Shown piece after piece: positions 46,121-56,354 of a stretch of DNA of 64,000 nucleotides. Positions within the stretch are counted from its first letter, which is position 1. Each line of letters starts with the position of its first letter. Source of the stretch: Aphrocallistes beatrix. Taxonomy: Eukaryota > Porifera > Hexactinellida > Sceptrulophora > Aphrocallistidae. The stretch is taken from NCBI GenBank assembly GCA_963281255.1, contig OY725495.1, positions 2,914,001 through 2,978,000 on the forward strand, given 5' to 3'. A program made the translations under genes and the position numbers. Below the pieces are notes generated by a model. The model did no database searches. It was not told where the DNA came from and saw only the letters and a program-made list of their open reading frames with translations.

Positions 46121-46340
46121 TATCAAAAGATACATCAGTTTGCCTCCAACTTTATCACACAGTCGCCACCCAGATCCCACAAAAGCGCCGGATACTAAGT
46201 GAGTATAGTCTGGTACAGTGGGACTTATTTGAACAATAATTGAACCAGACTATGCTCACTTAGTATCCGGCGCTTTTGTGTAACTTCTGGGTGGCAACTG
46301 CTTGATAAAGGTGGAGGCAAACTGGGGGATCTTTTTGATA
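46121..46340. mobile_element. Fold-back MITE, 220 bp
   Basis: Left arm TATCAAAAGATACATCAGTTT ... GCGCCGGATACTAAGTGAG is mirrored by the right arm, which ends GATCTTTTTGATA. The arms are about 95 bp with a short spacer around 46220-46240. A fragment of the arm recurs near 16815-16870. No target duplication was resolved. Confidence 0.8.
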
Positions 46341-46629
46341 GTTTTAAATTCGACATTTTATTTTTTCTGATGAGTCAGCGTCGTTGAAGTAAGAATAAGT
46401 CCGAAAAATGAAGTAGGAATAAGTTCGAAAACCTATGAAGGGAGATGCGGAATAAGTTCGAAAGTTGAAGTAGGAATAAAACCTAAAATTGGAGGGAGAG
46501 CGAAAGTGAGCATTTTGGAGAGTGATGCGACCCTTGTGAACTCGTATCAATGGAATGAATATTTCAATAATAAGCATTAAATAATTCTCTCATAATCTCA
46601 CCCTAGCTTCTGCTAATAGTGTTAAACTT

Positions 46630-47072
46630 GAAACGATAGGTTTTGGATTGGCATAGTGTGAACTAAATATAATTAATTTTTAAATAAAGATTGTGAAAAA
46701 ATGGTGCGTCATAGAAAAAATCTGCAACTGCAGAAGGGGTTAAAATTGTCTTCTGTACCTTAAGCGTTAAAAGATGATAGGATTGTATTCATGGATTCTG
46801 AGTTCACACCCTGTCTGGCCATTCAAAGGTAGTATCTCATTTTGTCCTTCAGTGTCGGATCGAAAATCGAACACTTTGTTGCACACCCCATACTCTCAAA
46901 GCACCTTTTCCTAGAATTTTAGAGTATAATCTCTTATGGTTTGGCCATACGGAAAATCACCGTAAGAAAAATGTGAACAAATATTATAGCCACTGACTAT
47001 AGTATAGTCGGCAAACTAAAAAAATATACGCAACAAAAAGTATCAGGGCTGGAGTTTGGGTCGCTCAGGTGC
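46630..47072. repeat. Block B 3' flank, homologous to 34296-34850 and 54270-56200
   Basis: The flank shares TGCGTCATAGAAAAA, CTGTACCTTAAGCGTTAAAA-like words and AGTTTGGGTCGCTCAGGTGC with blocks A and C. At about 47090 it joins directly to the repeat region of the truncated helicase copy. The helicase core, tail and intervening sequence present in block A are therefore deleted here. Confidence 0.75.
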
Positions 47073-47852
47073 TCAAATCTGAATAGGCCGGAATCCAGAA
47101 TCGTTATCTCTTCCCCAACCAAAACTTCTCCCGCCTCCGGAATCGTCATCTCGTCTCCAACCAAAACTTCCCCCGCCATGGTCAAGACTGTGTATACAAA
47201 ATGCCCTGACAGGTTCCCCTTTCTTCTTGCAGTCTTGTTTTCCGATTATCCTGATTCCTCCCGTCTCACTAAGTTTCCTCTCCAGCTCTTCATCCCATTC
47301 CAGCTCCAAACTTTCCATTCTAGCCTCAGCTGCCTCCAGACTCGCTTCCAGCTCTCTGATGCGGGAATTTAGTGGTGCGATGCTTAACTCCAAAGCTTCG
47401 TGGCTTTCATTCTCTTTCAGAACGGACATGATACTCTCTTTTGAGATAGAGAGCTGTTGGATCTGATTCCTAACCTCCTCCCACTCGTAGCTAGCCACCA
47501 GCTGGTCCAGCTCTGACAGCAGAGCCGCTTCTCTCTCATGCAGCACTTGGTGAGAGCTGAGGAACCTGGCTCTTATCTCTCCTCTCACTCTCTCCGCCTG
47601 AGACAGGAATGGCTCACTTTCTGACTCACTCAAACTCGCCGTTATGCTTATGTGGCTGAGAGGATAGAAGACACAAAAGAACGCTAACCAAGTGTCATAA
47701 TTTGCAAATAATAATTTGCAAATAAGCCATGAATTATGATACACTGTGACAGGTGGATGTTTATACAGTAAAGCATGTGGAGCCTGTGGGGGCAGCGAAT
47801 TTGTGGGATGTCTGGATGGCAACTGCATGATAAAGATGAATGCAAACTTCAT
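47073..47852 (-). pseudogene. DDX4-like: Truncated Vasa-like copy: coiled coil plus two RG/FG repeats (block B)
   Basis: Open frame almost identical to block A over the coiled coil (SLSESESEPFLSQAERV onwards) and carrying two GGGxSFGWxRDxDS repeats, then ending in an unrelated FRPIQI tail. The helicase core and the acidic tail are missing, cut by a deletion that joins the repeats to the 3' flank. As in block A, the start ATG of block C is ACG here (47640-47642). The upstream frame stays open to an ATG at 47852. Expression of a 260-residue coiled-coil protein is possible but I consider this a remnant. Confidence 0.8.
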
Positions 47853-48042
47853 CTTTATGATATTTTTAATTTGTACATGATGCAATCATTGATGAACCAT
47901 TATCATCTGATCATGAAATATTTATAAAGAAAGATGTTGTGATGCACGTTGTGGTGCATAATAAACATTCATTGATGACTGAACATTAACACTCATCGTA
48001 GAATAGTTTATGTGCATCTAGAGCAGTATTGTCGTTGACCTC

Positions 48043-48198
48043 CAGTCAGGGTAGCTTATTTTGAACCCGGAACATTCGTTTATGAACTATACTTCTGTCT
48101 CAATTTCATTGTTTACGTAGGATATGTATTGAGTCGAGTTCGCATATATAATTAATAAATGAAATCTCTCTATTATGAACAATCTTTTTGGTCCCCGG
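48043..48198. mobile_element. Decayed pogo-like MITE fragment
   Basis: Starts CAGTCAGGGTAGCTTATTT and includes GTCGAGTTCGC and TATTATGAACAATC...TTGGTCCCC, clearly related to the element at 18558-18743 read from both sides. No intact right end was found. Confidence 0.6.
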
Positions 48199-49095
48199 AT
48201 TGCAATCACGTTCACTGCGAGACGAAATTGTTCAAAGCCTCCTTGAAATTCCCTTTACGATATTCAATATCACCGTTCAGCACAGCTTCCGCTATATCTA
48301 GAATTCCATTACCTGGTCGATTGGGGTCGTAAAGTTATTGAACATGCATCAGTGAGCGAAAGAGCTATCATTTCGGACTAATGAAATAAGGTTAGGCCCA
48401 ATCTGAGATTTTAAATCTTCGGCACATTTCATCGCTACAGTATATTTCCCATTAAACATCGCTGTCCATGTAAGGAAGTGATAGTTGTGAAGCTGGTAGT
48501 AGGTGTAGAAGCCATACCACTCTCCCCTGGCAGAAATATAATTATGATCCGCCGCAATTGCCAGTTGGTTCACTTCAAAGGCCTGTTTGTACTATCCCAC
48601 CCATGCCCATACTCTCCATAACGACGCCGCAACACATCTGCAGCAGTAGCGCCCTCAAGCGGAGCAGATAACTCCATCGTATGGATGTATTATGGCGGAG
48701 ACCAGGATGCACAGGGGATAGAGCCCCAGAGCCTTTTCCAACACTTGCACCAGTTCTAAAGTTTCCGGGATTGTAGGCTTAATATTAGGAGGCTTAGTCC
48801 ACAGTTTCCATGGTGCTAACTTCATTAGAGATTCCGCGAAAAAGAACGCTACATTCCTCCTCATGCTTCTGATAGACAGGACGCATGCATTGACATAATT
48901 CATGATCCGAGTGTGAAGGGCACAGAACCGACTGGGGAACAGAAACGGTGCAATTGTGCCTCAATCAAATCAAATTCCCATTATTTGAGGGTCATGCTAT
49001 TTGATAGGGCCTGTGCCGTTCTGGATTCTTCTCACCCTACGGTACGGCATGCTCGAACCCTTCTGGGTTATTGTAATTGCCAGCGTGACTGTAAG
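48190..49095 (-). pseudogene. TPR-protein remnant, N-terminal and middle part (block B)
   Basis: The minus strand carries, in shifting frames, HAGNYNNPEGFEHAV (near 49070), LMKLAPWKLWTKPPNIKP, VLEKALGLYPLCIL, then AFEVNQLAIAADHNYISA, FYTYYQLHNYHFLTWTAMF and IAEAVLNGDIEYRKGNFKEA. This is the order of a TPR family with signature YxxHNxHFLxxAAxMxGR and GEIxYRxGxYxEAFxHL, which I know mainly from bacteria and some invertebrates. Frameshifts and stops (for example TGA after MESMGMGG) break it. Its C-terminal continuation survives in block A at 37440-37970. Confidence 0.75.
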
Positions 49096-49099
49096 CAAT

Positions 49100-50335
49100 A
49101 AAATAATGCGCCAGCTTAGTTGTGGTTGAAATTAAATATATGAATGAGGCTTTTACCAATCCATTCTAAACATTCTGGAGAAGATTGGTTACTTTGTTAC
49201 ACATCACTGCTAAATCTTTATCTGGGACTTCGGACATCGTTCAGTTATCTTGTAATCTGTCAGTTGATTATTAATATAAAAATTAAGCAGGTTACATTCT
49301 TGCCAGGAGAGTCATTATAATAGTGGGGAATAATATAGATGCGTTATTTCAGGACTCTCAACTCTCACGATTTCCTCGCCGTTATATGAGAGACCATTAC
49401 TCACTATAATCTCACAATCTTGATCCACTGTTCGCAATACAATTTTACTATATCTCACGATTCGGTTAGATTACAGGTTGAGAGGCCTGGCACTGCTGGT
49501 TATTTATAGTAATCGACCGGGATCAATATTTTGGCCAGGACAGGGAACATTGGGGGCTACAGCCCCCAGTCAGGGAAAATTTAATAATCTGTCGGGGAAA
49601 GAACTGGAAGCAAAATAGAAAAGAATTTGTACTCTAAAGCTCTTTATTTGTGTAAGGAGTCGCCAAGAATTTCCACCTTTTCAACATTTTAGGGGCATGT
49701 CTAATTTACGGGACGGCATCCCGTCCCGTAAATTAGGTATGCCCCTTTTTAGCAATATTATTTTGTATATTATACTTTCACTCAATCGCCAATAATTTCA
49801 GCGAATTGCCATAATTGCATGCTCTTTGCTAGTATCAACAGCTGAGTGTAAACGGAATTTTTGCTCAATGCGGCTGATAAAGAATGATCTCCGCTCAGCA
49901 ATGAAACAAGACCGTTTGGAGAGCTTATTAGTGCTAGGAATTCATCGAGATTGAAGCAGCAAGCTTGACTTAGACATTGTTGTGATAAATAGATTCCCAG
50001 CAAAGTTTCCTGAATGTAGAATTTCCCTATAAGCATTAAAATAAATGTTATGAATGGATATATTCTAGGATATATAAATAGACTATTTTGGCATTTCAGA
50101 GGACACTCTAATTTAGCCCCTCTGTCGGAGACCTTAGGCCCCCCGTCAGGGAATTCCTGGAACCGCCCCTGACCGAGAATATAATTTTTACCGGGACTGG
50201 GTTTAAAATCGGGACTAAAACCGGGATTGCAGTTTTGCTTGGTCCACGGAGCGAAGAATGGAAAGAATAGACAATTTAGCAGTTTTAGTATATTAATATT
50301 TTCAGTAGTTCGTAGCCTAATTTACAAATTAGATA
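49100..50335. other. No gene recognised; two small repeats
   Basis: A palindromic MITE lies at about 49691-49745 (AGGGGCATGTCTAATTTACG ... TATGCCCCTTT), related to the ends of the element at 60594-60900. A hAT-like region runs from about 49532 (CAGGACAGGGAACATTGGGG) to about 50172, where AGGAATTCCTGGAACCGCCCC ends it in inverted fashion; its boundaries are unclear. An 84-codon frame at 49782-50036 lies inside and resembles nothing. Confidence 0.5.
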
Positions 50336-50338
50336 TTA

Positions 50339-51104
50339 CTTAGGGCATTCAAAAAGTTCTCATCCCAAATCTGTATCTCAAATGATAGTGAAAATATGAT
50401 ATTTTCTATTTGTCTATTGTATTCCTTAGGGGATCAGCTTCCAATTTGTATATTGGTTTATTTTACAAGGACAATTGTTGTGGTTCCTACATTATATTTT
50501 TGTACATCGGTTTAAGGTAGTCCCTTTGAACGTGATTTTTCGGGTTCCCTTTGATATATTTCAGTTCTGAGCAAATTTAGATTAAAACTGATCCCTCCAT
50601 CGAATTCTACGCATCAACTAACATATAGATTGAATTTTCTGAAGTATTATAGTTTGAGGCTGAGGGAATACTATGTTTTGAAGTGGTTTACTACCATTTT
50701 TGTCCCACTTTTTGAGTGGCGAAAATTGACAAAAAATCCACTAAAAGTAGCATGATATTTTTTCAACACGAGCAATACTATTGAACACCTCCCGTTTACT
50801 TTTTCACATTGGTTCTTAATTATTTAACCTTTTAATGACCTTATTCTACGATTTTCACAACTTTTATTCTCCAAATTTAGTTTTAAGCCATTTTCAATGG
50901 GGAGATTCCAACTTTTCGACACTACCCTAAACCGATGCACAAAAAATCTAATGTAGGAACCACAATAATTGTCCTTTTAAAATAAACCAATATATAAATT
51001 GGAAGCTGATCCCCTAAGGAATACAATGGACAAATCGGAAATATCCTATTTTCACTATCATTTGAGATACAGATATGAGATGAGAACTTTTTGAATGCCC
51101 TAAG
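50339..51104. mobile_element. Mariner-type fold-back MITE, 766 bp
   Basis: Inverted arms of about 185 bp, with CTTAGGGCATTCAAAAAGTT on the left mirrored on the right and TA flanking both ends (50337-50338, 51105-51106). The outer 20 bases nearly equal the left end of the mariner at 1501. The non-palindromic centre has no ORF. Confidence 0.9.
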
Positions 51105-51175
51105 TAGATATAGGATTACATCTACAATCCACATGAAAATGAAAATTTTGAAATTAATATTACCTTTCATAAATA

Positions 51176-51257
51176 CTGTGTCAGGGATTCCAGTTGTTTC
51201 CTAGTTATATATGTGTAAAACACATAATACATACACATCCTACATACAGGAGTGGGT
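51176..51257. repeat. Block B segment homologous to 37984-38062
   Basis: Reads CTGTGTCAGGGATTCCAG through ACATACAGGAGTGGGT. Its continuation in block A is found at 52513-52570, after a 1.25-kb insertion. Confidence 0.75.
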
Positions 51258-52512
51258 CTGTCAGGTCAAAATTGGTCCGGGGGGGACCAGTTTTGGCAGC
51301 CAAAACTGGTCCCCCTTGGCTAAATTTGGTAACCCGGACCAGTTTGGCTGCCAAATCTAGTCCGGGGGACCATTTTTAGTGCAGTTTCTGCAGAGAGATG
51401 CCCCTATGGCAAGGACGGTGTACCACATCCGTCCATATGTATGTACTTAGGGCGGTCAGAAAGTTCTAATCAGTGCTATCATATACTCTTATTGTACCTT
51501 ATTGGATCGATATTGAAGCTTGAATTTACTTCTTAACACATTCACAAGTGATACCAATTTACAAAATCAAAATCTAGAGAAAACTCTTTGTATACCACTT
51601 CCTATATATTGTGTCGCTTGAGCCACCGTGTAAAATTATGGCCACAAATCACCCGTTCACCACTCGTCCTTCCCTAAAAAGTAGGCTCCATTATCAGATA
51701 TTTGAATCTGAGAGAGTATCATTCCCATCAACTTCCTAAGATTGATTTGTATTTGAGCATTCGTATCGCTTAGTAATGCCCTTGTAATGTCGTTTACTCT
51801 TGAGGGAAGGTCGGGTGGTTTGTGGCCATAATTTTACACGGTGGCTCAAGCGACACAATATATAGGAAGTGGTATACAAAGAGTTTTCTCTAGATTTTGA
51901 TTTTGTAAATTGGTATCACTTGTGAATGTGTTAAGAAGTAAATTCAAGCTTCAATATCGATCTAATAAGGTACAATAAGAGTGTATGATAACACTGATTA
52001 GAACTTTCTGACCGCCCTAAGTATGTATCTCCGTACGCTGCGAAATTTGAGTTTTCAAAAATTTAGTAGTCCCGATGTATTACAATATTCATATCTCACG
52101 TGCCAAGTTAGCTGCACTATCGGTCTACCGACAGACATTTTTAAAAAAATGAATAATGCTAACTTGAGCCATGATAAAAGGGGGCGCAGCTTTGAAGTTT
52201 GCGGGACATGGCGGGACGCGATAGTGAAACTTCTACATACTTGTAGAATCAAAAAAAAGTGGACAGAATAAAACTTCATATAAAAGCGAAACATTCATGA
52301 AAATTAGCTCAACAGAAGAATGCAAAAATCGGGACGTCCCGTCAAAAACGGGCAGTTGGCATGTATTGAATATACTCCCTATTAATAGAGACCTAGAATG
52401 ATTGTAATGTCATCACATCCTATGAGGAGAGGACTACTTTAGTGTACGTAATTAAATGACACAAAATTTAACCCGGACCAATTTTTGCCCCGGAGCATTT
52501 TTTTCGTGACAG
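51258..52512. mobile_element. Composite insertion with CTGTCA ends, 1255 bp
   Basis: Comparison with block A shows that this whole stretch is inserted in block B. It starts CTGTCAGGTCAAAATTGGTC and ends GACCAATTTTTGCCCC ... TGACAG, inverted with gaps, and carries GGTCCGGGGG runs. It includes a complete mariner-type MITE (51446-52021), a fragment of the GGAGCTGCACT repeat and a copy of the GCGGGAC repeat (52153-52340). The terminal style matches 14682-15404. Confidence 0.7.
51446..52021. mobile_element. Mariner-type fold-back MITE, 576 bp
   Basis: Arms of about 230 bp, starting CTTAGGGCGGTCAGAAAGTT and mirrored at the right end, flanked by TA (51444-51445, 52022-52023). A 12-bp or so indel is the main difference between the arms. 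The terminal TTAGGGC..TCA.AAAGT is shared with 50339-51104 and with the mariner at 1501. Confidence 0.9.
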
Positions 52513-52574
52513 GTCCACTCTGGCTAAAATATGTAGGAATCTTACAATAACATTTACAGGGAGAGTAGAGTCTA

Positions 52575-53315
52575 AAAAATTACAGTCAACGTATTAAAAG
52601 TGTACATATATTTACCAGTAAAGTTCATCAGTAGGGTGTAGCCTAACTAAAACAGGAATTGTGTAGGTCATACGGAGTCTTGAGGATGAAGTTATACCTT
52701 GAGAGGGGAGACCCGATACTGCATGGTCTCAAGTCACCTGCATTCGCGGTGAAATATGAATTTTTCGCAAATACTTAAATCTAATAGTCATATATGCTGA
52801 TATATTTCATTATAATCAGCTCGAACTATTTAATATATAATTATGGAATGTTTTGCAAACAAGAACAATTTAATTTGCATCGAAATACTTTAACAATTTA
52901 GGAAGTGGCGTTTCAGTGGGAATTTTTTTTAAAAAAATTGTTCGGGACATGGCCAGGATCTCACATCTCCGACGCAGATAATTCTTAATATAAATAAGAA
53001 GCTAAGATTTGGAAAATACTAATACCAAAACTGGGGCAGGGCAGACTCTGCTCGCAAAATCATAAACTTGGTTGCTATGCTGCCTAGTGATTAAGGTAAC
53101 CGCATTCATTCTAAAATCTACATCTCTCGCAAATACATGAACTGTATATGTTATAAACTGATAAAATTAATTATTAGTTTTTTTGGTCTGTCTTTATAAA
53201 CATGGATCATTTAAAATACTTCTAAAGACACAAAATTCAGGAAAACGAGTTTCATCGAGAATAAATTTTAAAATTTGCCATGGTCCCCTAGCATCTCACA
53301 TCAATAATTCATTAT
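52575..53315. other. No gene recognised
   Basis: AT-rich sequence between blocks B and C without open frames or repeat structure that I could define. Confidence 0.45.
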
Positions 53316-53318
53316 ATA

Positions 53319-53418
53319 CAAGCGCGCTTCGCTTACTTGCGCTGCGCGGATTGCAGACACTGTGTGTCTAAGACTCCCACATACCAAAAATCAGCTTTCT
53401 GTGCAATCAATTCGCTAT
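53319..53418 (-). repeat. CRE repeat, copy 10, internally deleted
   Basis: Minus-strand hairpin (CAAGCGCGCTTCGCTTACTTG) followed at once by the 5' core (AGACTCCCACATACCAAAAA, CAATCAATTCGCTATACG), so the middle of about 380 bp is missing. Confidence 0.75.
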
Positions 53419-53426
53419 ACGTATAT

Positions 53427-53446
53427 ATTTACTATTAAAACTCGAT

Positions 53447-53521
<75 letters not shown>

Positions 53522-54087
53522 GCATATATATATATATATGTGTGTGTATATATCTGTAGCGAATTGATTGAAGAAACTGCCAGGCGCAGAAAGCTGATTT
53601 TGGTATGTGGGAGTCTTTTGGCTATGGCTCCACTAAGTTCTGAGCTCAGACGAAAATGTCGACTCATCATGGAATTATGACGTCATTATCACATTTTTTA
53701 CAATGAGAAATTTCAGTTTTTCGACCATAACTCAGCCATTTTAATTGATAGAAGGCTGAGATTTTAATAGAATGTGTATATTAATATATCTCACATATGA
53801 CCATAATCAAAAAATGATGATACATCACTCTGTTATGACGTCATCATTACGTATCAAAATTTTAAAAATTGACAAATTTGGTGATTTTTCGTGTGATATC
53901 GATTACAACAGTAGGACAGACGTATTTAGAGGTGATATTATCTACTTTATCATTAATCAATGTGAGCCTAGGCGCCCAAAGGGTGCCTTCGGCGGACACA
54001 AAGTGTCTGCTAGCCGCGCAACGCAATTATATGAAGCGCGCTTGTATATACAAACACACAAACATTAATCGAGTTTAATAGTAAGGA
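53427..54087 (+). repeat. CRE repeat, copy 11, at the edge of block C
   Basis: Starts with a diverged 5' terminus (TTTACTATTAAAACTCGATTA), followed by a (TA)n microsatellite at about 53450-53540, the core with two intact TGACGTCA octamers (near 53678 and 53837), the hairpin and the inverted terminus ending AGTAAGGA. It is homologous to copy 5 in block A and lacks that copy's 137-bp insertion. Confidence 0.85.
53455..53540. repeat. (TA)n microsatellite
   Basis: About 40 TA units with a few interruptions (ACGCATA, GTGTGTG). It lies in the usual microsatellite position of the CRE repeat. Open frames that spell IYIYIY here are artefacts. Confidence 0.95.
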
Positions 54088-54513
54088 TAATATTGAATCT
54101 TACTCAGTAATAATTATTGTGTGACTATAATTCTGCTCTATATTACTCAATAGTTACTAAGTCTAAAACTTGTTATTGGTTGTGAACTCATATGGAATGA
54201 ATATTTCAATAATAAATATTTAGCTATCTCTCATTATCTTACACAAGCTTCTGGTAATTAGTGTTAAAATGAAAACAATAGAATTTGGATCGCATTGAGT
54301 AGTGTGAAATGAATAATGAATTTTAAATAAGGATTGTTAAAAAAGTATTCTGTACCTTAAGCATTATAAGGTTGCATTCATGGAGTCTGAGTTCACACCA
54401 TATCTGGCCACTCAAACGTGTCTCATTTTGTCCTTTGGTGTCGAATCGAAAATCGTACACTTAGGTGCACACTCCATACTCTCGAAGCATCTATTCCCAG
54501 AAATTTCAGACTA

Positions 54514-55846
54514 CAGGGTGTCAGATAATTATTTTCAAATTTTAATTTGATTATATGCGAAGAAGTAGATGATGCAGGCATATATCAATCATTTTATGTG
54601 TTCATTTATGATAATATATTAATAATCAATTTTATAACCATCTCCATCTATTAAGAGACGGCATCTTTTAGGCATAGAAGACCAGTAAGGCTCTAGGAAT
54701 ACAGGATCGATATTGCTCCAAATGTCATTAAGCTCACTTTTAAGGGCCGAAATGTTCTTTGGACTGCGTTTGGACAGTTCGTACTTGATCCAACCAAAGA
54801 GATTTTCTATTGGATTAACATCTGGACTTTGGCTTGGCCACTCTAACCTCCTATTAGGCATATTTTCGTTCATCCAAGCCTTTGTTGCCTTCGAGGTGTG
54901 CTTTGGATCGTTGTCCATAACCAAAACCCACTCTTTATTGTGAAATACTTTTGCTTGTGCTAATAAATGAACCTCCAATATCTTTGTAAATAGGGACGAG
55001 TCAAGATTTTGAGTGAATATGCATAAAGGAAATGTTCCTACGGACGAAAATGCAGCCCAGATGTGTATTTTCTGTGTATGTTTGCAAGTGGGTTGCAGGC
55101 GAATTTGACCTTTTTTGGTCCACATTCTGACACGACCTCTTGATAGCCATATAGAAGCTTCATCAGCAAAAATTGAGTGTTCCCATCTTCTTGACATATT
55201 GCACTTAGCCCATTCTACCCTATAAAGGCGATTCTTTTCGCTTAACATCGGAATTTTTATTGGATACGGCTTCGAGTACTCAAGGTTACGAAGACATCTG
55301 TGTACTGTATCTCGAGAGATAATCACTGGTGATTTTGATGTCAATGTTCGTATAGAGGTAGTAGGATCCAAGCTGATGGATTTCGCGACAAATTTCTTTA
55401 TTTGAGGAATAAGTTTAGAGGGTCTACCTGCGCCTTTCTTGTGTTTAATCCCAACTCCTGATTTAATGCTAGAATTTACATTGTAAACAGTCCTGGTAGA
55501 CACACCTACAAGTCGACTAATTTCTTCAATCGAGTGCTTTTTACCATCTAATAAGATTCGTATGTGAATGCGCTTTGATAGTTGAGACATAATAGAACAA
55601 ATTATCTAGCAAATAATTATAAAAATATCAATAAATAAAAATCAATAAAAAAAGTCGCGTCATCATGATGACGTAACGATTTTCAACCTAAAAATCAAAT
55701 TGTCCACTTAAATGAATGATTTTAAATTTAGTCAAAGCCTACTTAGGTTCATTTCCACCAGCAAAATGCAGCTAGTCATAGTTGCTCTAGGTTCTGAAAC
55801 CATGAATGATAAAACAATGTTTTGAAAATAATTATCTGACACCCTG
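54514..55846 (-). mobile_element. Tc1-like transposon, 1333 bp, intact, with known empty site
   Basis: The TIRs CAGGGTGTCAGATAATTA... match perfectly for 26 bases at both ends, and TA is duplicated (54512-54513, 55847-55848). Block A carries the unoccupied site (TTTCAGACTATATTCTCTT, about 34527-34545). Block C therefore acquired the element after the duplication. One complete transposase gene lies inside. Confidence 0.97.
54619..55590 (-). CDS. Tc1-type transposase, full length
   Basis: 323 codons with an ATG start and no breaks. An N-terminal HTH (IEEISRLVGVSTRTVYNV) and a GRPSK hook precede a second HTH-like region, and together they would bind the TIRs. The catalytic core shows FADEASIW (first Asp), VLVMDNDPKHTSK (second Asp) and SQSPDVNPIENLFGW (Glu). 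By my count 35 residues separate the second Asp from the Glu, one more than in Tc1 itself. All three acidic residues are present and the TIRs are intact, so this copy may be active. It catalyses cut-and-paste transposition at TA sites. Confidence 0.95.
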   Translation of the reverse strand: MSQLSKRIHIRILLDGKKHSIEEISRLVGVSTRTVYNVNSSIKSGVGIKHKKGAGRPSKLIPQIKKFVAKSISLDPTTSIRTLTSKSPVIISRDTVHRCLRNLEYSKPYPIKIPMLSEKNRLYRVEWAKCNMSRRWEHSIFADEASIWLSRGRVRMWTKKGQIRLQPTCKHTQKIHIWAAFSSVGTFPLCIFTQNLDSSLFTKILEVHLLAQAKVFHNKEWVLVMDNDPKHTSKATKAWMNENMPNRRLEWPSQSPDVNPIENLFGWIKYELSKRSPKNISALKSELNDIWSNIDPVFLEPYWSSMPKRCRLLIDGDGYKIDY

Positions 55847-55848
55847 TA

Positions 55849-56354
55849 TATTCTCTTATGGTTTGGCAATACGGAAAATCACTGAGAAAAAAAAAGCCAC
55901 TCATTTCAGAAGTTGGCCACTATTCGTATTATAGCAGTAGGCAAACTAAAAATATACATAACAAAAAGTATTAGGGCTCCATTATTTGATGTTTATATAA
56001 ACAGAAAAATAAATCAAGATAAATCTAAACTGGTGAGTTAACGAAAATATAAATGTAAGTTCGGTCCTGGTTTCAGCTACAATTATATTGTTATGATTGT
56101 TTCATTTCTAAGAGCCATATTAACCATAGTAACTATGAGCAAATATCAGGAGCCAGTATGGATAATTGAGTAATTTTGAGTCGCTCAAGTGCTCAAATCT
56201 CACTAGGGGATATGGAATAAGTATTGAGGAAAGAATTGGTATACACCTCGAGCTTTCTTTAACGCTAATTATTAAGTTTAACGTATGTGGGCGTTTCCTA
56301 CGTTTTCAAAAAAGCAGTACTCGTATAGCCTGTTGTTGTGACAGCTGTATGCTA
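55849..56354. repeat. Block C 3' flank
   Basis: The stretch continues the homology to block A interrupted by the Tc1 element. Compare TATTCTCTTATGGTTTGGCA here with TATTCTCTTATGGTATGTC at 34536, and AGTCGCTCAAGTGCTCAAAT here with 34820. No gene is supported. Confidence 0.75.

Noticed and set aside
49782-50036. 84-codon minus frame as a gene
   Set aside because: No similarity recognised, lies in a probable hAT-like repeat, and has no splice or signal context.
53362-53670. Frames spelling IYIYIY
   Set aside because: Translation of a (TA)n microsatellite.
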